The position numbers and the translations under genes are program-made. From NCBI GenBank assembly GCA_005884705.1, contig VBAF01000249.1, positions 1 through 5,034 on the forward strand: a DNA stretch of 5,034 bases. Direction: 5' to 3'. This stretch comes from Alphaproteobacteria bacterium (GTDB taxonomy: Bacteria; Pseudomonadota; Alphaproteobacteria; Reyranellales; Reyranellaceae). The stretch's first letter is position 1. Each line of letters opens with the position of its first letter. Below the pieces are notes generated by a model. The model did no database searches and was not told the DNA's origin. It saw only the letters and a list, made by a program, of their open reading frames with translations. This document shows, piece by piece, positions 1 to 5,034 of this stretch.

Positions 1-1605
1 ATGCCAGTAGGCGTCGCCGAGATGCTCGATCACGGTAGGATCCTCGCCCTTCTGCTCGCTCGCCCGCTCCAGCCACTCGACCGCCTTGTCGTACTGGCCG
101 AGCCGGTAATAGGCCCAGCCCACCGAATCGGTGATGGCGCCGTCATCGGGCCGCAGCTCGGTGGCGCGCTTCAGCATCTTCATGCCGGCATCGAGATTGA
201 GGCCCTGGTCGATCCAGCTATAGCCGAGATAGTTCAGCACATAGGGCTGCTCGGGCGAGAGCTCGAGCGCCTTCTTCATGTCGGCTTCGGCCCTCGGCCA
301 CTGCTTGGTGCGCTCCAGCACGATGCCGCGGCCGAAATAGATCGGCCAGTGGCGCTCCTCGACCTTCTTGATGCGCTGCAGTGCGGTGTCGTAGGCGGCG
401 ACGGCATCGGCGTAGCGTTCCTTGTTGCGCAACAGCTCGGCCAAGGTCAGGGCGGCGTCGACCCGGTCCGGCTTCTCGGCCACCAGGACCTTGAGCTTCT
501 TCACGGCGTCGTCGAAGCGCTCCTCCTGGGCGTCGAGCGCGGCAGCGCGCAGACGCGCCTGCCAGTACAGCGCCGAGGTCGGGCCGACCTTGTTGTAGGC
601 CGCCATCGCCCTGGCCGAGTTTCCCCACTGCTCGTAGAGGCCGGCGATGGTGAGCCAGGCGAAGTCGTGCTCGGGCCTGAGCTCGACGGCGAACTGCTCG
701 AAGATCAGCGCCAGGTCGCCGCGCTGGTTGCGCGGATCGGCATTCAGCGCGCTGCCGATCTCGAACATGATCTCGGCGATGCCCGAGGCGGGCGACGGCG
801 GCTTGGGCATCGGCGCGTTGGCCGCGAGCAGGCCGTCCATCACCACGGTATCGCTATACTTGTCGCCGAAGGCCTTGAGGATTGCGCGCGCATCGGCCTC
901 CTTGCCGAGGCGCCGCAAGCCGTCGGCGGCAACCAGCACCACCCGCAGCGCCGAGGGATCGAGCTCGACCGCGCGGCGGTACTTCGTTTCGGCGGCGGCC
1001 TTGTCGCCCGCCATCTCGTCGATCTGCGCGTCGATCACCACGACCGGCGCCTGGGCATTGACGTCGCCCGGCTTGAGCTTGGCGAGCGACGCGCGGGCCG
1101 CTGCGAAATCCTTCTGGCCGGCCTTCAGCCATGCGACGACGAAGTCGCGCAGCGGCCCGAGCTGGTCCTGCCCGCCGATGCGGCCGACCTGCTGCTCGGC
1201 GGCGCGATAGTCGCCCTTCTTGATCTGCTGGATCGCCATGACGAGGTTGAGCAACCCGTCGTTGGGCCGTGCCAGCAGGAGCTGCGGCGCGAGCTGTGCC
1301 GCGGCGTCGAGACGGCCGGCATAGATGCGCAGCCGGAAGGCGCTGTAGGCGAGCTCGAGATCGCCCGGGGCCTGGGAGAGGGCCAGATCCAACTGCTCGG
1401 AGCCGGTCTCGTAATCATGGTCCTGCTCGGCGACGCGGCCGGCGAGGTAGCGGCCGCTGAGCGTGATCGAGGCGAGCTGGCGGCCGGCTGGCTGCGCCTG
1501 GCGCTGCTGCGGGCCGCTGCTGGGCTGGGCCTGGATGGCGAGCGGAAGCGGAAGCAGGAGTGCCGCCGACAGCAGCGCGAGGGAAATGGGACGCATCGTG
1601 GCCAT
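1..1605 (-). CDS. Exported tetratricopeptide-repeat (TPR) protein, C-terminus beyond the left edge
   Basis: The minus strand is open for 535 codons from ATG 1605 to the window edge, with no stop. The product begins with a basic residue and a hydrophobic stretch (residues 5-24, rich in Leu/Ala), with a likely signal-peptidase I site near residues 23-26 (AIQA). A Gln/Pro-rich stretch to about residue 42 follows. The rest is helical repeat. The clearest TPR units are about 82-116, 186-219, 314-345, 381-414, 417-453, 455-489 and 490-523, with a further unit starting at 524. They show the usual small residues at positions 8 and 20 and Pro near position 32 (VELDPSA, LELSPEQP, ELRPDDG). The protein is probably periplasmic or membrane-attached and mediates protein contacts; no enzymatic motif is seen. 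It starts 8 bases after the ETF-QO stop, so the two are probably co-transcribed. ATG 1596 (MRPISLALL) is an equally good start. No strong Shine-Dalgarno precedes either. The partner protein is unknown. Confidence 0.88.
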   Translation of the reverse strand, partial: MATMRPISLALLSAALLLPLPLAIQAQPSSGPQQRQAQPAGRQLASITLSGRYLAGRVAEQDHDYETGSEQLDLALSQAPGDLELAYSAFRLRIYAGRLDAAAQLAPQLLLARPNDGLLNLVMAIQQIKKGDYRAAEQQVGRIGGQDQLGPLRDFVVAWLKAGQKDFAAARASLAKLKPGDVNAQAPVVVIDAQIDEMAGDKAAAETKYRRAVELDPSALRVVLVAADGLRRLGKEADARAILKAFGDKYSDTVVMDGLLAANAPMPKPPSPASGIAEIMFEIGSALNADPRNQRGDLALIFEQFAVELRPEHDFAWLTIAGLYEQWGNSARAMAAYNKVGPTSALYWQARLRAAALDAQEERFDDAVKKLKVLVAEKPDRVDAALTLAELLRNKERYADAVAAYDTALQRIKKVEERHWPIYFGRGIVLERTKQWPRAEADMKKALELSPEQPYVLNYLGYSWIDQGLNLDAGMKMLKRATELRPDDGAITDSVGWAYYRLGQYDKAVEWLERASEQKGEDPTVIEHLGDAYWH

Positions 1606-1613
1606 AGGGGGCT

Positions 1614-3269
1614 TCACATGTTGGGGTAGTTGGGCCCGCCGCCGCCCTCCGGTACCGTCCAGTCGATGTTCTGCGCAGGATCCTTGATATCGCAGGTCTT
1701 GCAGTGCACGCAGTTCTGGGCGTTGATCTGAAAGCGCGGCTGGCCGGCGTCGGAGGTGACAACTTCGTAAACGCCAGCGGGACAATAACGCTGCGCCGGC
1801 TCGGCATAGAGCGGCAAATTGACCGCAATCGGGATCGACGGATCACGCAATTTGAGGTGAACCGGCTGGTCCTCCTCATGGTTGGTGTTGGACAGGAACA
1901 CCGAGGAGAGCTTGTCGAAGGAAACCACCCCGTCGGGCTTGGGATACTGGATCGGCTGGAATTCGGCGGCCGGCCGCAAGGTTTCGTGATCGGCCTTCTT
2001 GTGCCGCAAGGTCCAGGGCAGCCTGAGCCCCAGATCGTGCATCCACATGTCGAAGCCGCCGTAGATCGTGCCCAGCACCGAGCCCCATCGCAGCGCCGGC
2101 TTGACGTTGCGGACCTTGTCGAGGTCCTTCCACAGCCAGGACGCGCGCAGCGCCGCCGGATAGGCCACGAGCTCGTCGCCACCGGTCTTGCCGGCGGCCA
2201 ACGCCTCGAACGCCGCCTCGGCGCCCAGCATGCCGCTCTTGATGGCGTTGTGGCTGCCCTTGATGCGCGGCACGTTGACGAAGCCCGCCGAGCAGCCGAG
2301 CAGCGCCCCGCCCGGGAAGGTGAGCTTGGGAATCGACTGGATGCCGCCTTCGTTGATGGCGCGCGAGCCGTAGACCAGCCGCTTGCCGCCCTTGAGGTAC
2401 TTCGCCACCTCGGGATGAGTCTTGAAGCGCTGGAACTCGTCGAACGGCGAAAGATAGGGGTTCTCGTAGCTGAGGTGCACGACGAGGCCGATGGCGACCA
2501 GGTTGTCGCCGAAGTGATACATGAAGGAGCCGCCCTGGCTGGCGGTCTCCGACAGCGGCCAGCCCTGCGTGTGCACCACCAGGCCCTTCTTGAAGCTCTC
2601 GGCCGGGACCTGCCACAGCTCCTTGATGCCGATGCCGAACTTCTGCGGATCGACTCCGGCGCGCAGGTCGAACTTGGCGAACAGCATCTTGGAGAGCGAG
2701 CCGCGCGCGCCTTCGGCGATCAGCGTGTACTTGGCATGCAGCTCCATGCCCTCGGTGTAGGTGTCCTTCTTCTGGCCGTCCTTGCCGACGCCCATGTCGC
2801 CGGTGGCGACGCCCTTCACCGAGCCGTCCTCGTCGTAGAGCATCTCGGCGGCGGCGAAGCCGGGGTAGATCTCGACGCCCAGCGCCTCGGCCTGGGTGGC
2901 GAGCCAGCGGCAGACGTCGCCCAGGCTGACGATGTAGTTGCCGTGATTGTTCATCAGCGGCGGCATCGAGAAATTGGGGAAGCGTAGGGCACCGGTCTTG
3001 GTCAGCCACAGGAACTGGTCGTCGCTGACCTGGGTCTCGATCGGCGCGCCTTTGTCCTTCCAGTCGGGGATCAGCTCGTTGAGGGCGATCGGGTCGATCA
3101 CGGCGCCGGAAAGGATGTGCGCGCCGACCTCGGAGCCCTTCTCGAGCAGGCAGACGGAGACTTCGTGGTTGCGCTCGGCCGCCAGCTGCTTGAGCCGGAT
3201 CGCCGCCGCCAGCCCTGCCGGACCGCCGCCGACGATCACGACGTCGTATTCCATTGCCTCGCGTGCCAT
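1614..3269 (-). CDS. Electron transfer flavoprotein-ubiquinone oxidoreductase (ETF-QO)
   Basis: This 551-residue protein oxidises reduced electron transfer flavoprotein and reduces ubiquinone at the inner membrane, feeding electrons from acyl-CoA and other dehydrogenases into respiration. The N-terminal FAD dinucleotide-binding motif GGGPAG is at residues 14-19. The acidic end of the second strand is LLEKG (41-45), followed by HILSGAV (51-57). Family segments include EGARG (186-190), GWPL...GGSF (236-249) and VPRIKGSHNA (333-342). The C-terminal ferredoxin-like module carries all four expected [4Fe-4S] cysteines: C496 in RYCPAG, then C520, C523 and C526 in CVHCKTC. It ends in the family-typical PEGGGGPNYPNM. 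Length is normal for a bacterial ETF-QO. I chose ATG 3269 because MAREAMEYDVV matches the usual N-terminus and a purine-rich GAGAAGG lies just upstream. ATG 3254 is an alternative; a start at 3362 would run across the divergent region. A TPR gene follows after 8 bases. The gene appears intact. Confidence 0.96.
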   Translation of the reverse strand: MAREAMEYDVVIVGGGPAGLAAAIRLKQLAAERNHEVSVCLLEKGSEVGAHILSGAVIDPIALNELIPDWKDKGAPIETQVSDDQFLWLTKTGALRFPNFSMPPLMNNHGNYIVSLGDVCRWLATQAEALGVEIYPGFAAAEMLYDEDGSVKGVATGDMGVGKDGQKKDTYTEGMELHAKYTLIAEGARGSLSKMLFAKFDLRAGVDPQKFGIGIKELWQVPAESFKKGLVVHTQGWPLSETASQGGSFMYHFGDNLVAIGLVVHLSYENPYLSPFDEFQRFKTHPEVAKYLKGGKRLVYGSRAINEGGIQSIPKLTFPGGALLGCSAGFVNVPRIKGSHNAIKSGMLGAEAAFEALAAGKTGGDELVAYPAALRASWLWKDLDKVRNVKPALRWGSVLGTIYGGFDMWMHDLGLRLPWTLRHKKADHETLRPAAEFQPIQYPKPDGVVSFDKLSSVFLSNTNHEEDQPVHLKLRDPSIPIAVNLPLYAEPAQRYCPAGVYEVVTSDAGQPRFQINAQNCVHCKTCDIKDPAQNIDWTVPEGGGGPNYPNM

Positions 3270-3352
3270 TGCCTTCTCGCCTTGCCAAACCGTCAACTGT
3301 AAATAGCCTGTCGGGTACCGGATCGCCACCTGCCCGAAAAGGAAGAATCGCC
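3270..3352. promoter_or_regulatory. Divergent intergenic region, probable back-to-back promoters
   Basis: These 83 bases separate the ETF-QO start from the GTG of the plus-strand operon and are the only non-coding gap of any size between divergent genes, so transcription in both directions most likely begins here. The only AT-rich spot is tgtaaatag at 3299-3307, which reads as a weak -10-like TAAATA on the plus strand and CTATTT on the minus strand. A TTGCCA lies upstream on the plus strand (3283-3288) but only about 12 bases from TAAATA, too close for a good sigma-70 promoter. A TTGACG on the minus strand (3296-3291) has no matching -10 before the ETF-QO start. The exact promoters cannot be named by eye, and no clear operator palindrome is seen. 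Confidence 0.4.
3339..3345 (+). promoter_or_regulatory. Ribosome binding site for the GTG start at 3353
   Basis: AAGGAAG differs from the ideal AAGGAGG at one base and ends 7 bases before GTG 3353. This good site decides the start of the MetX-like remnant: translation probably begins at the GTG and not at the upstream ATG 3254, which lies across the divergent region and inside the ETF-QO coding sequence. Confidence 0.6.
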
Positions 3353-3577
3353 GTGGCTGCATTGACCGATATCGGAAGCAGGATCTTCTCGGCGGGTGAT
3401 TTCCGGCTGGAGAACGGCCAAATGCTGCCCGTGCTCGAACGCGCCTACGAGACTTACGGCAGCCTCAATGCAAAGGCAGACAATGCGGCGCCGTCGGACA
3501 AGCCTCACATGGCGAGCCACGCCGACGCCGCGACGGGGGCGCCGATCCTCGCCGCCTCCATGAAGAGCCTCGGATGA
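3353..3577 (+). pseudogene. MetX-family (homoserine O-acetyltransferase-like) remnant with internal deletion
   Basis: This frame of 74 codons starts with GTG 3353 after a good Shine-Dalgarno. Residues 11-45 (IFSAGDFRLENGQ...AYETYGSLNAKADNA) look like the start of MetX-family alpha/beta hydrolases, whose N-terminus typically has F.L..G..L....AYETYG.LN....NA before the first core strand. In the family this is followed by an ILICHG-like strand and about 300 more residues. Here it passes directly into APSDKPHMASHADAATGAPI and ends AASMKSLG. That tail resembles the C-terminal end of the same family, where the catalytic His sits in a GH.A...DA..W.P.L..F motif. The nucleophile serine, the catalytic Asp and the whole core are missing, so it cannot be an active hydrolase. 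Where the family usually has Trp and Phe, this tail has Gly62 and Ser69, each one base change away. It overlaps the glycosylase start by four bases (ATGA). The N-terminal match is strong. The C-terminal match is from recalled patterns and less certain. An assembly error is possible. Confidence 0.68.
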
Positions 3578-4401
3578 CCGAGGGCGCCGCCGCCCTGCTG
3601 CGCTGGTATGTCGAGCAAGGCGTCGACGAGGCGGTCGGCGAGGAGCCGATCGACCGCTTCGCCGCGCCGGCGCCGGTCGCCGCAGCAGCGGCGGCACCCG
3701 CCACGCCGGTCCGGGCACCGACACCCTTGCGCACGCCGTCGCCGGCCACTCCGCCACCACCACCGCGCGCACCGGTGCCGCTCGAATCGCCGCAACTGGT
3801 CGAGGATGCGCGCGCGCTGGCCGAGCGCTGCACCACGCTGGCCGAGCTCGAGGCCGCCGTCCGCGGCTTCGAAGGCTGTGCGCTCAAGCGCACCGCCAAG
3901 AACACCGTGTTTGCCGACGGCACGCCGGGCGCGCCGGTGATGATCGTCGGCGAGGCGCCGGGCGCCGACGAGGATCGACTCGGCAAGCCGTTCGTCGGCG
4001 TCAGCGGCCAGCTGATGGACCGCATGATGGCGGCGATCGGGCTCGGTCGCGACGGCGGCTTCTACATCACCAACATCCTGTTCTGGCGACCGCCCGGCAA
4101 CCGTACGCCGACCACGGCCGAGCAGGGCATGTGTCTGGCCTTCACCCGCCGCCATATCGAGCTGGCGCGGCCCAAGGTGCTGGTGCTGGCGGGCGGCGTC
4201 GCGGTCAAGGCGGTGCTCGACACGACGGAGGGCATCACCCGGCTGCGCGGCAAGTGGACGAGCTACACGCTCAGCGACGGCACCGCGATCCCGACCATGC
4301 CGACCTTCCATCCCGCCTATCTGCTGCGCACCCCCGCGAGCAAGCGCCAGAGCTGGCAGGATCTGCTGGCGATCGACAAGAAGCTCAAGGAACTGGCGTG
4401 A
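3574..4401 (+). CDS. Uracil-DNA glycosylase, family 4-like, with N-terminal Ala/Pro-rich linker
   Basis: The 275-residue protein removes uracil from DNA to start base excision repair, in the cytoplasm. The N-terminal helix ALLRWYVEQGVDEAVGEEPIDRF (7-29) is followed by a low-complexity Ala/Pro linker (30-70) and then the catalytic domain. Motif A is GEAPGADED (126-134), followed by GKPFVGVSGQL (137-147). The uracil-binding region is N167 in TNILFWRPPGNR, and the C-terminal motif is HPAYLLR (246-252), all as in family 4 enzymes. Family 4 enzymes usually bind a [4Fe-4S] cluster with four Cys. Here C102 and C187 occupy two of the positions, but the other two appear to be F99 and W171, and an extra C86 lies nearby. 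The start ATG 3574 overlaps the preceding stop (ATGA) with only a weak GAAGAG upstream, so translation is probably coupled. A GTG-started membrane protein overlaps its stop. Confidence 0.92.
   Translation: MTEGAAALLRWYVEQGVDEAVGEEPIDRFAAPAPVAAAAAAPATPVRAPTPLRTPSPATPPPPPRAPVPLESPQLVEDARALAERCTTLAELEAAVRGFEGCALKRTAKNTVFADGTPGAPVMIVGEAPGADEDRLGKPFVGVSGQLMDRMMAAIGLGRDGGFYITNILFWRPPGNRTPTTAEQGMCLAFTRRHIELARPKVLVLAGGVAVKAVLDTTEGITRLRGKWTSYTLSDGTAIPTMPTFHPAYLLRTPASKRQSWQDLLAIDKKLKELA
4387..4391 (+). promoter_or_regulatory. Ribosome binding site for the GTG start at 4398
   Basis: AAGGA lies inside the last codons of the glycosylase gene, six bases before GTG 4398. It supports the GTG as the true start of the membrane protein, even though the same frame stays open far upstream inside the glycosylase gene. 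Confidence 0.6.
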
Positions 4402-4739
4402 AGCGCTACGTCGTCGCCCATTGGCGCGGCGAGCTCCCGCTCGCCAAGTCTTTCCTTGTCAACGGGCTGCTCGGCTTCCTGGTCTTGGGTCTGGGATTGC
4501 CGGGGCTCGGACAGCTCTTGCCGTACCAGGCCTTCAACTACGTGGCCGTCTTCATCTGGTTCGTCTGGGAGATCTGGGCGGCGGTCGGCATTGTTCGCTG
4601 CGTCTTCCGCACGTTCCGCGAGCCGCGCTCCACCTTCGGTCCGGTCACCATACGTCGCGGCTTCGCGGCTATAGCGCTCTTCGCGACGGTGGCCTTCGTG
4701 GTGGGAACCCTCCCCGACCTCTTGCTGTTGCTGCAATAG
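4398..4739 (+). CDS. Small integral membrane protein with an HWRGELPL N-terminus, function unknown
   Basis: This protein of 113 residues starts at GTG 4398, which overlaps the glycosylase stop (GTGA) and has AAGGA six bases upstream. The N-terminus VKRYVVAHWRGELPLAKSF is hydrophilic and precedes three likely membrane helices: about 19-41 (Gly/Leu-rich), 46-70 (rich in Trp, Phe and Val, with Glu58 inside) and 88-112. A basic loop RTFREPRSTFGPVTIRR (71-87) lies between the second and third. By the positive-inside rule this loop and the basic N-terminus cannot both be cytoplasmic if only two helices separate them unless the count is right: two helices do place them on the same side, presumably the cytoplasm, with the short C-terminus outside. 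I recall HWRGEL followed by S(Y/F)..NG as a recurring N-terminus of uncharacterised proteobacterial membrane proteins. No catalytic motif is seen and no function can be given. Its link to DNA repair is positional only. Confidence 0.8.
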   Translation: MKRYVVAHWRGELPLAKSFLVNGLLGFLVLGLGLPGLGQLLPYQAFNYVAVFIWFVWEIWAAVGIVRCVFRTFREPRSTFGPVTIRRGFAAIALFATVAFVVGTLPDLLLLLQ

Positions 4740-4742
4740 GCC

Positions 4743-5034
4743 TCAGAGCTTCTTCCTCAGATAGAATCTCTTGTGGCCCTTGGGATAGTCGTCGAGCGTG
4801 CCGAAAATCTCGTAGCCGCGGCCCTCGTAGAACGGCCGCGCCTGGAAGGAATGGGTGTCGAGCGTCGCCGAGTGGCAGCCGTGCTCGCGCGCATAGGTCT
4901 CGGCCTGGTCCATCAGGCGGGTGCCCCAATCCTGGCCACGCACCGATTCATCGATCCACAGGATGGCGATCTGCAGCCAGCCGCCCCAGATCGCGCCCAT
5001 CACGCCGCCGAGAGTCTCGCCGCGGGTGCTCTTC
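4743..5034 (-). CDS. GNAT-family N-acetyltransferase, C-terminal part; start beyond the right edge
   Basis: The last 96 codons of a gene entering from the right edge are seen, ending with TGA at 4745-4743. GNAT enzymes move an acetyl group from acetyl-CoA to an amine; the substrate here cannot be told. Residues 10-30 of the visible part (GVMGAIWGGWLQIAILWIDES) form the central strands. VRGQDWGTRLMDQAE (31-45) is the motif A loop and helix that hold the acetyl-CoA pyrophosphate. ATLDTHSFQARPFYEGRGYEIFG (56-78) is the family-typical final strand-helix-strand, with FYE.RGY. The usual Q/R-x-x-G-x-G/A loop reads R-G-Q-D-W-G, so the first of the two glycines is Asp. The GTG at 5003 is not a credible start, because the N-terminal strands and helices of the fold would be missing. 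The gene faces the membrane protein gene, with three bases between their stops. Confidence 0.88.
   Translation of the reverse strand, partial: KSTRGETLGGVMGAIWGGWLQIAILWIDESVRGQDWGTRLMDQAETYAREHGCHSATLDTHSFQARPFYEGRGYEIFGTLDDYPKGHKRFYLRKKL

Noticed and set aside
1..1629. A plus-strand open frame of 542 codons opposite the TPR gene
   Set aside because: It is an antisense shadow in phase with the real minus-strand frame in GC-rich DNA. The translation is low-complexity Leu/Gly/Arg/Ala without any motif, whereas the minus strand gives a signal peptide and repeated TPR units.
1704..2987. A plus-strand open frame of 427 codons opposite ETF-QO
   Set aside because: It is fully antisense to a complete, motif-bearing ETF-QO and its composition is Arg/Leu/Gly/Ala-biased, typical of GC-driven shadows.
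1876..3288. A 470-codon minus-strand frame overlapping ETF-QO in another phase
   Set aside because: It is Arg/Gly-rich with no recognisable domain and overlaps the real gene over its whole length.
3314..3319. GGTACC palindrome in the divergent region as an operator
   Set aside because: The symmetry does not extend past six bases, so it is expected by chance.
3254..3352. An ATG start at 3254 for the MetX-like frame
   Set aside because: It lies inside the ETF-QO start region and the added residues resemble nothing in the family. GTG 3353 has a good Shine-Dalgarno at the right distance.
3270..3362. A 31-residue N-terminal extension of ETF-QO from ATG 3362
   Set aside because: It would cross the divergent promoter region and overlap the remnant's start. 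The family N-terminus matches the start at 3269, which has a purine-rich site just upstream.
3661..3783. GC-rich triplet-like repeats as a repeat element
   Set aside because: They encode the Ala/Pro linker of the glycosylase, and the codons vary, so it is protein low complexity and not a DNA repeat.
4131..4397. An upstream extension of the membrane protein within the glycosylase gene
   Set aside because: The extra residues are a shadow of the glycosylase in another frame. GTG 4398 has its own ribosome site and a coherent membrane protein follows.

Overview
The window is a compact, GC-rich stretch of bacterial chromosome with strong G/C preference at third codon positions. The bacterial-type ETF-ubiquinone oxidoreductase and the Ala/Pro-linked family 4-like uracil-DNA glycosylase resemble alphaproteobacterial proteins (Rhodospirillales or a related lineage). 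That placement rests on recalled family resemblance, not on a search. No RNA gene, insertion sequence, CRISPR array, prophage or origin is visible, and nearly every base is coding.

Layout: (1) On the minus strand, reading leftward from a divergent promoter region, an ETF-QO gene (3269-1614) is followed after 8 bases by a gene for an exported TPR protein. The TPR gene starts at 1605 and runs off the left edge. It is one uninterrupted 535-codon frame and is easy to miss because no stop codon lies inside the window. (2) An 83-base divergent intergenic region lies at 3270-3352. (3) On the plus strand, three frames are linked by 4-base stop/start overlaps. They are a 74-codon frame that looks like an internally deleted MetX-family (homoserine O-acetyltransferase-like alpha/beta hydrolase) gene, a uracil-DNA glycosylase (3574-4401), and a small three-helix membrane protein beginning with GTG at 4398. 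(4) On the minus strand, the C-terminal part of a GNAT acetyltransferase enters from the right edge and ends 3 bases from the membrane protein's stop, convergently.

The genes do not form one pathway. ETF-QO passes electrons from fatty-acid and amino-acid dehydrogenases to quinone. The TPR protein is probably a cell-envelope scaffold co-transcribed with it. The glycosylase removes uracil from DNA. The membrane protein and the GNAT enzyme have no assignable substrate.

The most notable observations are the MetX-like remnant, which keeps the family's N-terminal and C-terminal ends but not its middle and still leads translationally into the glycosylase, and the glycosylase's apparent lack of two of the four usual iron-sulfur cysteines. 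I see no convincing new multi-gene system.
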